Shown: positions 27,201 through 36,699, numbered from the stretch's first letter. The stretch: 64,000 bases of DNA from Nostoc sp. LPT (GCF_017115165.1 NZ_JABXKF010000105.1:62001-126000); one strand, 5' to 3'. Numbers and translations are program-made. Notes: generated by a model from the sequence alone, not told the origin.

Positions 27201-29190
27201 GTTGGACGAGTGTTCTTAGTCCAGAACCTGTAGGTGTATATACTCCAGCACCTGTAATCACCCTCAGTCCACCCACCACATCAAGGGGATTAGATCGGGG
27301 TGAAGCAGCTGAAATCTCCCAAAAACCATCACGTCCAGTTACCCCTAAATCTGATAACTGTCTGACGCGAGTGGTACGAGTTCGATCTTTGGTAGTGCTA
27401 CTTGTCCACTTAACAGCAGGAGTGATGGGTTGCGGAGCATCGTCTCCTACAAAGTCTCCTTTTGTGCTATCCCATATAAGTTCAGGCAGGTTATTGCCTA
27501 CTACAATGCGATCGCCTAACTCTGTTTCTATTACGGGAGTATTATCTACAACGTCTGGATCTCTAGTAGGTAGTTGCGCTGTATTTAGTGTTAGTGTTGT
27601 ATTCGTATCTGTTGGATAAATCCAAGCATCCATTGGACGTAGCGTATTAACAGAACCTTTCATAAAAGTTGCTGCATCTGCTGTGGTGTAATCGACACCA
27701 GCAGATTTTTCAATACCAGAAGTACCATAAGGAACTTCTCTAAATGGTACACGCCTAGTACGTTTACGGAACCAATTTCCCAATTCTTCCTTACGTACTT
27801 TAGTCGCATCCAAGCTTGGATCGCTTAGAAGCCGATTACTTATATTGCTTTGAATTTCTTGAGGATCGGTACTAGTAGCATTAGCTGATTGTGCGTTCAC
27901 TAATAAGTCTATACGTTGAGCATAAGCCTGAGTGTTATAGGCAATGTCATTCGAGTTATTTGAGGTAGTTTTATTAGTAGATGCTAAAGTTTTATTTGTA
28001 GTAGGCGCACCATTTTCTACAAATAAATCTACGTATGTTCCACCTGTATTACTTGTACTGATTGGACTACTAGTGGCAATATTGCCGCCAACAACTATCT
28101 TGCTATTTTCTCGTTCGTAGTAACATGAATACCTACTACTGACCTGAAATAGAGTTATATCTTGATTAGTTTTAGCAGTAAATAAGTTACTGTTGGTAAA
28201 GATGCGTCCATTAAGACGGAATCTAGGCCCTGGTGTAATATCTAAGTCATCTTCATAGACAACGGCATTATTAGTAATAGAAACTTGACTACGATCTTGT
28301 TGCATTTCTAATGCAGAAAAGCCCTTATTACCTCGATACTTCTCATATTTGGTTGCATCAAGAGAAGTAGCTTGAGCAATATCACTAATGGGTACCGTTA
28401 CTGCATAAACGAAAAAGCTTTTTTTCAATTCGCCAGTTGGTAGCTTATACCAACCCGAACTACCTACTAAGCTGGCGCTAGTATCACCAGCTATGTCACA
28501 AGCTCCACCTGCCTTAGCTAGTAGCATAGGAGGAGTTCTAGCATCTAGTGGGCTTCTACTTCTGTTTTGGGTTGTACCAGTTTGGGGGGGAGTGCGGAAG
28601 TAGATACCATAGAGAATAAAGCTATCAAATTTACCGTTATTATCTGTATCAGCAGGAAATTTCCAGGCAGTTTGTATGTTTTCTTTATTTTCTAAAGCCA
28701 TACTACTACCTGCTTCAATCATCGGAGTTGTAGTACTTTTATTTAGGTTATAAGCCAAGGTGATGGGAGTTTCATCACCAAATGTATAAACAGAAAGTTT
28801 ATTAATTAAGGTATTGTATAGTGTTACATTTGATGGTACAGATCGTGGTAGAGTCGGGTCAGCAAACAGTGCAGTTATTTTGGCTTTAGCCCTATCTAAA
28901 GCAGGGGTGGCGGCTTGCATTGTTGCTTCATTCACACGGACATTACTAGCATTTTTAGAACGCTCAAAAGACCGAAACAAAATTGCAGTTGTTAACAGTA
29001 CGACTACCAAAACGACCATCGCCACTGTTGGCAATACAAAGCCAGAATTAACCGAACCACGTCTTCTTTGAGTACCAGAAATAGTTCGCAAAAGCCAAAT
29101 TATTTGCTTATTAATTGCAGATAAAAACTGCTTACCAATTTCTCTGAAGGTTTTTTTAATTACCTTGAATAGCTGACGTTTTCGAGACAT
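24244..29190 (-). CDS. hpsA: Hormogonium polysaccharide biosynthesis protein HpsA
   Basis: A very large protein (~1648 aa from ATG 29190; the frame opens at TTG 29250). It has a basic cytoplasmic start, then NSGFVLPTVAMVVLVVVLLT, a PilX/prepilin-like processing site and helix without the E5 residue. The remainder is a long exported region rich in Ser/Thr/Asn and Asp, with scattered cysteines and no recognised enzyme motif. HpsA is described in N. punctiforme as required for hormogonium polysaccharide and motility; its biochemical role is unknown. The prepilin-like N-terminus suggests it enters the same pilus-like machine as HpsB-D. It leads a cluster on the minus strand. Start ATG 29190 gives MSRKRQLFKVIKK. 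Confidence 0.85.
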   Translation of the reverse strand: MSRKRQLFKVIKKTFREIGKQFLSAINKQIIWLLRTISGTQRRRGSVNSGFVLPTVAMVVLVVVLLTTAILFRSFERSKNASNVRVNEATMQAATPALDRAKAKITALFADPTLPRSVPSNVTLYNTLINKLSVYTFGDETPITLAYNLNKSTTTPMIEAGSSMALENKENIQTAWKFPADTDNNGKFDSFILYGIYFRTPPQTGTTQNRSRSPLDARTPPMLLAKAGGACDIAGDTSASLVGSSGWYKLPTGELKKSFFVYAVTVPISDIAQATSLDATKYEKYRGNKGFSALEMQQDRSQVSITNNAVVYEDDLDITPGPRFRLNGRIFTNSNLFTAKTNQDITLFQVSSRYSCYYERENSKIVVGGNIATSSPISTSNTGGTYVDLFVENGAPTTNKTLASTNKTTSNNSNDIAYNTQAYAQRIDLLVNAQSANATSTDPQEIQSNISNRLLSDPSLDATKVRKEELGNWFRKRTRRVPFREVPYGTSGIEKSAGVDYTTADAATFMKGSVNTLRPMDAWIYPTDTNTTLTLNTAQLPTRDPDVVDNTPVIETELGDRIVVGNNLPELIWDSTKGDFVGDDAPQPITPAVKWTSSTTKDRTRTTRVRQLSDLGVTGRDGFWEISAASPRSNPLDVVGGLRVITGAGVYTPTGSGLRTLVQPTIPTRGGKPELVDDPSTSGVNESYGTVVWPDTMPMVVSDPTDPLNASKQKRSDLVMRATVVYHYNFDSYNPQAATADDYQTPMACVSSYYNPTNQATATTNTYNPLDLTTVAASNNGVVYAAPATTSAGITRGQAVDSNGFLTPGTNANDVTNTGVTLLDRLKYQANLVFPNGRLVNPLLRQALAKATTSKLTLSEQSAIDSTICAIQIADGTLTRSTTYIPNGAIKEITFLDARQIKAIDKGGTLTGNYNLEVEQRQPLEIRATSINLGQLRTQAIGAASDNEYLLPNSGIIYASRDDAQKDRSNPTSENISASDYNLDPERRPNAIMLMNGGNLSRQTNYRAEEKGLILATELPVYVKGDFNLHTKQEFKTPDLLPAPSAANYDTKFYTRAAANRDPDFACRPSDPRLPNCTTGETWRPASVIADAVTLLSGNFREGFRNEGDYDLRNNQGSDPNVVLSRLKVGFWNNNFVTSSNFLTNSGGDAYYTGTPAAADSVNNNSSYVNNFVTPIQRRGSFPEYVMEMCFKIPVSECQPGDWYVGLDSDPTTTHTFDLNTEILKRSSDVVGVNPNRLLAGTTARSPRADFAQFARRVAFKRKYTPTSDPDFGKLVNTSNNAINYTSANPIPLGIKLGVVRELPLNFIGGVLDPLSTPDIATNALWFATTTNTTSPNSPPPSTMSEIKYNNTDRVFYRYPKLPASGSLRDFPGATDASLFNPASPARDASYQPLFEPVLQLQVTTAAPQDQGYATLAGSSSVVKNTRWLSQASATNFNLVVAAGDTPARVGLSTFEINGGLHNFVRFLENWDGVDANINGSFIQFKRSIYATAPFQALVRPGPTTPPATTSDPNDTSAANLLNNNSIFYRLLNSARPGYTSDSTYITNPSGEAPYYMPPNRNWGFDVALLAQNPDLFAQRFVTPAADPPNEYFREVGRDDLWVKTLLCGVQTQTSDGFDTADTSYFGSGFKFALPATERPTSCQLQPS

Positions 29191-29945
29191 AGCTGCTTCT
29201 GGGTCTAGTAGATTTTCTATTTTGTCAAAATTTTCAATTCTGCCTATCAAGGATTTTTACAGGCATTATATGAGACGATATTGCTCTAACTACTATATTT
29301 GGCTTTACTAACTTTCAAATAAAGTAGCTATAACAAAATATAATTTATTAAAGTTATATCATTTATGAATTGTTCATTTGATCCGGTAAACACTGATTTT
29401 TTCAGAATTATTTAGTTCAAGTCTGATAAATAATAAAAGCATTACTTCACAGTATATTTGCGTAAATGTGTTTTATTTTAAGACTAATTTATGAAGATGT
29501 TATCAACAGAGTAGGCTTATAATACCCATCTGTTAAAGGAAAGATATCAGTTAAGTGCAAAATAATCAGATGTGCGGCTTAGATTCGCGACTTTTTTAAT
29601 TAAGAAGTCGAGAATCTTGTTGTTCACATTGCTTTGATTAATTACTAATTACTCACTAGTACACCTTGGCGTAAATCCCATTACCACCTTTAAATGCAAG
29701 CAAGCTTCTGCCACAAGATACGAAAAATTAGTACCCTGTGGCAGAAGCTACTAGGCATCATAGATGCAACACGCAGTTAGATCAACGTTAAAAAGGGTGA
29801 TTAGAAACCGCAACTATACGGGGTTTAACCACCTCCGTGGGTTTCAAACCCTCAATTATTCTTAGACTTTGTTTGTGTATCCAAGCCAGTTTGCTCTTCT
29901 CCCTACAACCCTTTGGGTATGTGAGTGAAGGGGAGATGCCAGGTG
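29191..29945. other. Spacer between clpB and hpsA, with a 13-bp inverted repeat
   Basis: This region holds the hpsA upstream region and the 3' flank of clpB. AGCTTCTGCCACA (29703-29715) and TGTGGCAGAAGCT (29737-29749) form a perfect 13-bp stem that may end clpB transcription, although no U tract follows. On the minus strand a TATTAT box (near 29523) preceded by AACAGATGGG is a plausible -10 region about 330 bp upstream of the hpsA start. No ORF was recognised. Confidence 0.45.
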
Positions 29946-32588
29946 CTATGTAGCAATTTGTGGTACTGACACCTTCACAAGCATTTTTTTGCTAAAAGAC
30001 AGACCGTTCTCATTTTTGTCGATGATAATCGTGTCTCCAGAGATAAAAGTATTTTCCAATAACTTGGTGGCAAGGGGGTTTTCTACTTCTCGCTGAATTG
30101 CCCGTTTGAGTGGGCGGGCACCGTAAACTGGGTCATAGCCTGATTCGACAAGGTGATCGCAGGCAGATTGGGATATCTCAAAGAAGATTTTTTGCTCGCG
30201 GAGGAGATTTTCTACCCGCTTGAGTTGAATGCGGATGATCTGCCGCATTTCTGTGCGATTTAGTGTATGAAAGAGAATAATATCATCAAGACGGTTGAGA
30301 AATTCCGGGCGGAAATGCGATCGCAAGGCTTCCATTACCCTAACCCGCATCGTTTCATACTTGGAATCATCACCAGATATATCCAAGATATGTTCGCTAC
30401 CAATGTTACTGGTCATCACAATGACGGTGTTACGAAAATCTACCGTCCTTCCTTGAGAGTCAGTAACTCTCCCATCATCTAACACCTGCAATAAAATATT
30501 GAACACATCGGGGTGCGCCTTTTCCACTTCATCCAACAGCACCACTGAGTAAGGACGGCGGCGAATCGCCTCGGAAAGTTGACCGCCTTCTTCATATCCT
30601 ATGTATCCTGGAGGCGCACCCACTAAGCGAGAAACTGAGTGTTTTTCCATATACTCAGACATATCCAAGCGCACCAATGCATCATCAGAATCAAAGAGAA
30701 ACTGAGCTAAAGCACGGGCAAGTTCGGTTTTGCCTACACCTGTGGGGCCCATGAACAAAAATGAACCAATGGGACGAGAGGGGTCTTTCATCCCCGCACG
30801 GGCGCGGCGAATTGCGGCTGCTACTGCTTCTACAGCCTCTTCTTGCCCAATGACTCGTTGATGCAAATGACTTTCTAATTGCAGTAATTTTTGTCGTTCC
30901 GATTCCAACAAGCGATTGACGGGGATTCCTGTCCACTTTGCGACAATTTCGGCAATATCGGCTTCGGTGACTTGTTCTCGCAGCAAAGTGGAACCTTGGT
31001 TTTGAATTTCTAAAAGGCTCGCTTCTTTGGCTTCGCGCTCGTGCTGCACTCCCTCCAATTTGCCATACTTTAGTTGGGCAGCTTTATTTAGATCGTAAGC
31101 ACGTTCCGCCTGTTCAATTTGCACTCGCAGCGCATCTTCTTCTTTCTTTAAGGCGCTTATCGCCTCCAATATCTGCTTTTCACCTTGCCATTGCTCATTA
31201 AATATTTGCTGTTTTTCTGTTAAATTGGCAATTTCTTGTTCAATGCGCTGCAAACGTTCTTTAGTTTGGGAAGTGCCCTTTTCTTCGCCAGCTAATGACA
31301 GCTTTTCCATTTCTAACTGCATGAGGCGGCGATCAATGGTTTCCAATTCGGCTGGTTTGGAGGTAATCTCCATTTTCAACTGTGCTGCTGCTTCATCTAC
31401 TAAGTCAATAGCTTTATCTGGTAAGAAGCGATCGCTAATATAACGTGCTGACAGGGTTGCTGCTGCTACCAAAGCCGAATCAGAAATTTTGACGTTGTGA
31501 TGCACTTCATAACGTTCTTTTAATCCCCGTAGAATCGAAATAGTATTTTCCACACTTGGCTGATCGACAAATACTTGCTGAAAGCGGCGTTCTAGGGCGG
31601 CATCTTTCTCAATGTGTTTGCGGAACTCATCAAGGGTAGTAGCACCAATGCAACGCAGTTCTCCCCGCGCCAGCATTGGTTTGAGCAAATTTCCCGCATC
31701 CATTGCCCCTTGTTGGCTGGAACCTGTACCGACTACGGTATGTAGTTCGTCAATAAACAAGACAATTTGACCGTTAGATTCCGTAACTTCTTTGAGGACA
31801 GCTTTCAGACGTTCTTCAAATTCTCCTCGCAATTTTGCCCCAGCAATTAAACTACCGATGTCTAAAGAGATCAGTTGGCGGTTTTTCAGAGATTCAGGAA
31901 CATCACCATTGACCATTCGTTGTGCTAAAGCTTCAGCGATCGCTGTTTTACCTACTCCAGGTTCACCAATCAGTACGGGATTATTTTTGCTACGACGAGA
32001 CAATACTTGAATTACCCGCCGAATTTCATCATCCCGCCCAATTACCGGGTCGAGTTTTCCTGCTTTTGCCTGTTCTGTCAAATCTCTGCCAAATTTTTGT
32101 AAGGCGTCATAGCGGGATTCTGGGGTTTGATCTGTCACCTTTTGGCTACCGCGAATAGTTTTGATAGTAGCTTCGAGTTTGGGTGCATCCGCGCTAAAGC
32201 CTTTGAGTATTTTTCGTCCAATGCGATCGTCTTCAGCAAAGGCCAAAAGTATGTGTTCTACGGAAATGTAGGAGTCTTTCATCCTGGCTCTAGCTTCCTC
32301 GGCTCGGTCTAGTAAAATATCCAAATTGCGGCTAAGGTAAAGCTGATCGCTTTTACCAACTTTCGGCTGACGTTGGGTAAAGGCTTCTAGCTGCTGCTGC
32401 AAGCGGATTGGATCGACCTCAGATCGAGCCAGGATACGTATTGCTAGACTAGTGGGTTCTTCTAACAGGGCAATAATTAAATGTTCAACATCTAGTTGCT
32501 GTTGTTGATAAGCACGGACTATATCCTGAGATTTAACAATTGCTTCCCAGGCTTTATCAGTAAATTTATTTGGATCTGTAGGTTGCAT
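29946..32588 (-). CDS. clpB: ATP-dependent disaggregase chaperone ClpB
   Basis: An 880-aa Hsp100 protein of usual length. It has a ClpN double repeat at 1-145, AAA-1 with GEPGVGKTA (~209), a coiled-coil middle domain (~410-530: LQRIEQEIANLTEKQQIF), AAA-2 with GPTGVGKTE (~608) and a C-terminal small domain. There is no IGF/L loop for ClpP, so it is a disaggregase, working with DnaK. Cyanobacteria usually have two ClpB proteins; which one this is cannot be told from the sequence alone. Start ATG 32588. No CIRCE element was seen upstream. Confidence 0.95.
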   Translation of the reverse strand: MQPTDPNKFTDKAWEAIVKSQDIVRAYQQQQLDVEHLIIALLEEPTSLAIRILARSEVDPIRLQQQLEAFTQRQPKVGKSDQLYLSRNLDILLDRAEEARARMKDSYISVEHILLAFAEDDRIGRKILKGFSADAPKLEATIKTIRGSQKVTDQTPESRYDALQKFGRDLTEQAKAGKLDPVIGRDDEIRRVIQVLSRRSKNNPVLIGEPGVGKTAIAEALAQRMVNGDVPESLKNRQLISLDIGSLIAGAKLRGEFEERLKAVLKEVTESNGQIVLFIDELHTVVGTGSSQQGAMDAGNLLKPMLARGELRCIGATTLDEFRKHIEKDAALERRFQQVFVDQPSVENTISILRGLKERYEVHHNVKISDSALVAAATLSARYISDRFLPDKAIDLVDEAAAQLKMEITSKPAELETIDRRLMQLEMEKLSLAGEEKGTSQTKERLQRIEQEIANLTEKQQIFNEQWQGEKQILEAISALKKEEDALRVQIEQAERAYDLNKAAQLKYGKLEGVQHEREAKEASLLEIQNQGSTLLREQVTEADIAEIVAKWTGIPVNRLLESERQKLLQLESHLHQRVIGQEEAVEAVAAAIRRARAGMKDPSRPIGSFLFMGPTGVGKTELARALAQFLFDSDDALVRLDMSEYMEKHSVSRLVGAPPGYIGYEEGGQLSEAIRRRPYSVVLLDEVEKAHPDVFNILLQVLDDGRVTDSQGRTVDFRNTVIVMTSNIGSEHILDISGDDSKYETMRVRVMEALRSHFRPEFLNRLDDIILFHTLNRTEMRQIIRIQLKRVENLLREQKIFFEISQSACDHLVESGYDPVYGARPLKRAIQREVENPLATKLLENTFISGDTIIIDKNENGLSFSKKMLVKVSVPQIAT

Positions 32589-33209
32589 CTTTAAAATTTT
32601 TGAATTTGGATTTTTAGTTTAAGGATTGGGGATTATTAAAGGGAGTAGGGAGTTGGGAGTGGTTGTAACCCTACTCCTTAATACCCAGATAATTATCCAA
32701 ACATTCTCAGCGTATATCCGCGTGTATCTCCGGTGGCAATTTGGGATTGGCAATTGATGATAGTTTAATCCATTGCCTATTTCCTAATTTAAAACGAAAA
32801 TACTGTTATGAGCAGACTTTCCCCGATGGTGTTATTGGAGCGATGTCTACGACGGGCTATGACGCTCGCGGACTCGCTAACGCTTCGCTACTTAGTGTTG
32901 CTTATCAAGGGCAGTATGGGGGTAATACTAATAGGATTTACGTAAAGAAGATCCCCTAACCTGCCTAAAAAGGGAAAAGTCTCGCGCGTCATCTGGGTTT
33001 ACTGACACAAGACGACAGTGCGTGGGAAAAATCAATCTCTCTCTAGCTCAACTTTTTAAGACATCTGTGTGGATTTTCCTATGGCTCTTAAGTACAAGTT
33101 CCTACCCAGATTCCCAACTTTTTGAAGAAGTCGAGGATCTGAATCCAGCTTAAATAAATGACATTCCACCCTACCGGATAATTAATTTTTTGGAAATCCC
33201 TGATAAAAA
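32589..33209. other. Intergenic region, clpB upstream / gloA downstream
   Basis: About 620 bp. It includes GGGAGTAGGGAGTTGGGAGT-type short repeats near 32640 and the widespread Nostoc phrase GACGCTCGCGGACTCGCTAA near 32860. A 72-codon plus-strand frame at 32741-32959 runs through that repeat phrase and shows no conserved features, so it is not called. No tRNA was found. Confidence 0.4.
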
Positions 33210-33644
33210 TTACTGACTCACAAGTTGCTCTTGTGATTCCTGTTTGACTCCTGAACCTTGAGTTCCCAGTTGAATAAGTTCAATTTTATACCCATCTGGA
33301 TCTTCCACAAAAGCAATTACCGTCGAACCATGTTTCATCGGTCCTGGTTCGCGCACGACTTTACCGCCTTGATTGCGGATTTCCTCACACGTAGCGTAAA
33401 TATCATCAACGCCAAGGGCAATGTGACCATAAGCATTACCCAATTCGTACTTTTCTACCCCCCAGTTGTAGGTTAGTTCGATCACCGTGTTATCGCTTTC
33501 GTCGCCGTAGCCAACAAAAGCCAGGGTAAATTCTCCCGCCGGATAATCTTTTTGGCGCAGTAATTTCATTCCTAGAATTTCACAGTAGAACTTTAAGGAT
33601 TCTTCAAGGTTGCCCACCCGTAGCATTGTGTGTAGTAATCGCAT
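33210..33644 (-). CDS. gloA: Lactoylglutathione lyase (glyoxalase I)
   Basis: A 144-aa VOC-fold metalloenzyme. Metal-ligand positions are visible: His in LLHTMLRVG (~5), Glu in VIELTYNWG (~57), His in GHIALGVDD (~75) and Glu in GYKIELIQLG (~123). It converts the methylglyoxal-glutathione hemithioacetal to S-lactoylglutathione. The last ~15 residues (GSGVKQESQEQLVSQ) are a variable tail. Start ATG 33644; a single gene. Confidence 0.93.
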   Translation of the reverse strand: MRLLHTMLRVGNLEESLKFYCEILGMKLLRQKDYPAGEFTLAFVGYGDESDNTVIELTYNWGVEKYELGNAYGHIALGVDDIYATCEEIRNQGGKVVREPGPMKHGSTVIAFVEDPDGYKIELIQLGTQGSGVKQESQEQLVSQ

Positions 33645-33900
33645 ATTGAGCTTTTCTCTGTAATTGATTTAGTGTTATTCTCTGTCAACATTTTACAGAA
33701 GTTGCCAGAGGCGATCGCATTTGGATAGAATCCAAAAATTGCTCAACTTCGGCAAAGATAGGGGACTGGAGAGGAGTTAGGGAGGATCTGAACTTTTTAA
33801 AAAAGAATGAACTGTATTTTACAAAAGTCAGAGATAGCTACATTACCTAAGTTGCTAGTTATGGAAGATTCCAACAGAAGATAGAGTAAAATCCCCTGCT

Positions 33901-34067
33901 GAGACTCACTCAGAAGCTCAAGTGCCGAGTTCAGAAGTCCAAATACCGAGTTCAGAAGTCCAAATACCGAGTTCAGAAGCTCAAGTGCCGAGTTCAGAAG
34001 CTCAAGTGCCGAGTTCAAAAGTTCAAATACCGAGTTCAGAAGTCCAAATGCCGAGTTAAAAAGCTCG
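33901..34067. repeat. 21-bp tandem repeat, about 8 units
   Basis: Units of the type GAGTTCAGAAGCTCAAGTGCC and GAGTTCAGAAGTCCAAATACC follow one another with a 21-bp period. Because 21 is a multiple of 3, frames stay open on both strands: the minus strand reads (LLNSALE)n / (LLNSVFG)n, an amphipathic heptad pattern, in a 73-residue frame from TTG 34018 to 33797. No ATG and no clear ribosome-binding site were found, so it is scored as a repeat, not a gene. Confidence 0.8.
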
Positions 34068-34268
34068 TAATGAATAAAAGACTCACCTTGACAGCGCTAA
34101 TCTCCAATCTCTAATCTGAATCCTTGGGCAAAGCGCTTTCACCCAATGGCTGGAAATATTCTTTAATCTCAGCCTACAAAGCTTCCTAAACGCCTATGCT
34201 AGCGATTGGGTTAGCCACTAAACTATATCGGCGCTAAGAACGCAATCAAAGTAAAGGACTAAGTACAG

Positions 34269-35558
34269 ATGAGTAACATTTTAGATACTGCCATTGAAGC
34301 GATCGCAGCCCGTGAAATTCTTGATTCACGTGGTAGACCGACAATTGAAGCCGAAGTGCATTTAGCTAACGGTGTTGTCGGACTGGCGCAAGTTCCCAGT
34401 GGTGCATCTACTGGCACTTTTGAGGCTCACGAACTGCGTGATGGCGATAAAAGTCGTTATGGGGGCAAAGGCGTACTCAAGGCAGTACAAAACGTCAAGG
34501 AAGCACTTGCACCACAATTGTTAGGCTTAGATGTCCTCAATCAAGAACTGCTAGACCGCACAATGATTGCGATAGATGGTTCTGCTAACAAATCCAATTT
34601 GGGGGCTAATGCAATTTTGGGGGTTTCCTTAGCAGCTGCTAAAGCTGGTGCTGAGTCTCTAGAAATTCCTCTGTATCGCTATTTGGGTGGCCCTTTAGCG
34701 AATTTGCTCCCAGTGCCGTTGATGAACGTGATTAACGGTGGCGCACACGCCTCAAATAACGTGGATTTTCAAGAGTTTATGATTGTCCCAATTGGCGCAA
34801 CTTCCTTCGGGGAAGCGTTGCGCTGGGGTGCAGAGGTGTTTGCTACCCTCAGCCAGGTGTTAGATGAGAAGGGTTTGCTTACTGGTGTGGGCGATGAAGG
34901 CGGCTTTGCCCCTAACCTAGAATCTAATCAGGTGGCTTTGGAATTGCTGGTTGCTGCCATTAAGAAAGCTGGTTACAAACCAGGGGAACAAGTAGCTTTG
35001 GCGTTAGATGTGGCGGCTAGCGAATTTTACAAGAATGGTCAGTATGTTTACGATGGTAAACCTCACGCCTCGGCTGAATTTATTGATTATTTAGGACAAC
35101 TAGTTGACCAATACCCAATTGTGTCAATTGAGGATGGCTTACACGAAGAAGATTGGCAAAGTTGGCAATTACTGACCCAGAAGTTAGGTTCGCGGGTGCA
35201 GTTGGTAGGGGATGACTTGTTTGTGACTAACGCTACTCGCTTGCAAAAAGGCATCCAGGAAAAAGCCGCTAATGCCATTTTGATTAAACTCAATCAAATT
35301 GGTTCACTCACCGAAACCTTGGAAACGATTGATTTGGCAACTCGCAACAGTATCCGTTCAGTAATTAGCCATCGTTCTGGTGAAACTGAAGATACAACGA
35401 TCGCTGATTTAGCTGTAGCAACCCGTGCCGGTCAAATCAAAACAGGTTCTCTATGTCGCAGCGAACGAGTAGCAAAATATAATCGCTTGCTGCGAATTGA
35501 AGATGAACTAGGCGATCGCGCCGTTTATGCTGGTGCTGTGGGGTTAGGGCCGAAGTAG
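34269..35558 (+). CDS. eno: Enolase
   Basis: A 429-aa protein of normal length. It interconverts 2-phosphoglycerate and phosphoenolpyruvate. Metal and catalytic motifs are intact: GDEGGFAP (~206), ALDVAASEF (~243), SIEDGL (~287), VGDDLFVTN (~314), LIKLNQIGSLTET (~338) and SHRSGETEDT (~368). Start ATG 34269. A 21-bp tandem repeat lies 200 bp upstream. The end is followed by GGGGAGCAGGGGGAG simple sequence, and the gene converges on argC. Confidence 0.97.
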   Translation: MSNILDTAIEAIAAREILDSRGRPTIEAEVHLANGVVGLAQVPSGASTGTFEAHELRDGDKSRYGGKGVLKAVQNVKEALAPQLLGLDVLNQELLDRTMIAIDGSANKSNLGANAILGVSLAAAKAGAESLEIPLYRYLGGPLANLLPVPLMNVINGGAHASNNVDFQEFMIVPIGATSFGEALRWGAEVFATLSQVLDEKGLLTGVGDEGGFAPNLESNQVALELLVAAIKKAGYKPGEQVALALDVAASEFYKNGQYVYDGKPHASAEFIDYLGQLVDQYPIVSIEDGLHEEDWQSWQLLTQKLGSRVQLVGDDLFVTNATRLQKGIQEKAANAILIKLNQIGSLTETLETIDLATRNSIRSVISHRSGETEDTTIADLAVATRAGQIKTGSLCRSERVAKYNRLLRIEDELGDRAVYAGAVGLGPK

Positions 35559-35640
35559 AGAGATGAGGGAGCAGGGGGAGCAGGGGGAGATGGGGGAGAC
35601 ATGGGAGACATCGGAGTAAATTCTTCCTCATCCCCCTCAT

Positions 35641-36699
35641 CTAGGGATAGAAACCAAGTTTGGGCAACCCCAAGGTTTCATCCCAGCCCATCATCAGGTT
35701 CAGACACTGAATAGCTTGGCCCGCCTGTCCTTTAATTAGATTGTCAATTGCTGACATGACAATTACACGACCCGTGCGTGGGTCAACTTCTACACCGATG
35801 TAACAAAGATTGCTGCCGTTAGCCCATTTGGTTTGCGGGTAAACGCCGCTACCGCAGACTCTTACCCAAGGAGAGTTGCGGTAGAAGGCTGAGAAAATTG
35901 TGATTAAGTCATCTCGCACTAGACCTGGGTCGCTCATTGTGGCATATACTGTTGCCAAAATACCACGTACTATTGGGATAAGGTGCGGTGTAAATTGGAT
36001 CGTGAGTTCGTGACCGGCTAAGTGACTGCAAATTTGCTCAATTTCTGGGGTATGACGGTGACGACCAACATTGAAAGCTGCTATGGAGTTGTCTGCTTCA
36101 GCTAGTAATAAGTTGGTTTGAGCGTGCCGTCCACTGCTAGATGTGCCAGACTTGGCATCGATAATAGCTGTTTCTGGTCTGATTAAGCCTTGCTTTAAAA
36201 GTGGCGAAAGTGCAAGGAGACTAGCAGTGGGATAGGAACCAGGACAGCCAATGAGTTGAGCTTCAGCAATGCGATCGCGGTAAAGTTCTGGTAATCCATA
36301 AACTGCTGTCGCTGCAATTGTGTGATCGCTTCTCTCTGTACCATACCAATTGGTATAAGTTGTCAAATTACTAAACCGATAGTCTGCACTCAAATCTAGT
36401 ACTTTACATCCTTTTTCCAACAATTTGGGTGCGATTTGGCAAGCCAGACCATTTGGTAAAGACAGGAAAACTACTTCACAGCGGTGAGCAATTATTTCTG
36501 GTTCTACTGCCTCTATTAGCAGGTTAGTTGCATGAGCCAGATGCGGGTAGAGATCCCCAAAAGATTTCCCGATACTACTCTCACCTCCTAAATAAACCAT
36601 TTCGACTTCTGGGTGATCCATCAGTAGTCGTACTAACTGCACTCCACCATAGCCCGACGCGCCAACAATCCCAACGGGTACGCGTCTAAATTTGCCCAT
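35641..36699 (-). CDS. argC: N-acetyl-gamma-glutamyl-phosphate reductase, with Ser at the active-site Cys position
   Basis: A 352-aa NADPH-dependent enzyme of arginine synthesis. The Rossmann motif GIVGASGYGGVQLVRLL is at ~10-26, the catalytic His in GRHRHTPEIEQI at ~220, and SSSGRHAQ and RVCGSGVYPQTKW are also present. The family signature is normally GCPGCYPTA, where the second Cys is the nucleophile that forms the thioester. Here the residues are GCPGSYPTA: Ser155 (codon TCC at 36235-36237, minus strand). The rest looks fully conserved. It may be impaired, or Cys152 may substitute, but that would be unusual. Start ATG 36699. Confidence 0.9.
   Translation of the reverse strand: MGKFRRVPVGIVGASGYGGVQLVRLLMDHPEVEMVYLGGESSIGKSFGDLYPHLAHATNLLIEAVEPEIIAHRCEVVFLSLPNGLACQIAPKLLEKGCKVLDLSADYRFSNLTTYTNWYGTERSDHTIAATAVYGLPELYRDRIAEAQLIGCPGSYPTASLLALSPLLKQGLIRPETAIIDAKSGTSSSGRHAQTNLLLAEADNSIAAFNVGRHRHTPEIEQICSHLAGHELTIQFTPHLIPIVRGILATVYATMSDPGLVRDDLITIFSAFYRNSPWVRVCGSGVYPQTKWANGSNLCYIGVEVDPRTGRVIVMSAIDNLIKGQAGQAIQCLNLMMGWDETLGLPKLGFYP

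Noticed and set aside
30691..30936. ORFs antiparallel or out of frame inside clpB, eno, argH and other genes
   Set aside because: They are shadows of well-supported genes; the real frame carries all conserved motifs.
32741..32959. 72-codon plus-strand ORF
   Set aside because: It runs through a widespread Nostoc intergenic repeat phrase, has no ribosome-binding site and no family resemblance.
33797..34018. 73-codon minus-strand ORF with leucine heptads
   Set aside because: It is open only because of a 21-bp tandem repeat; it starts with TTG without a ribosome-binding site. Kept as a repeat and a finding, not a gene.
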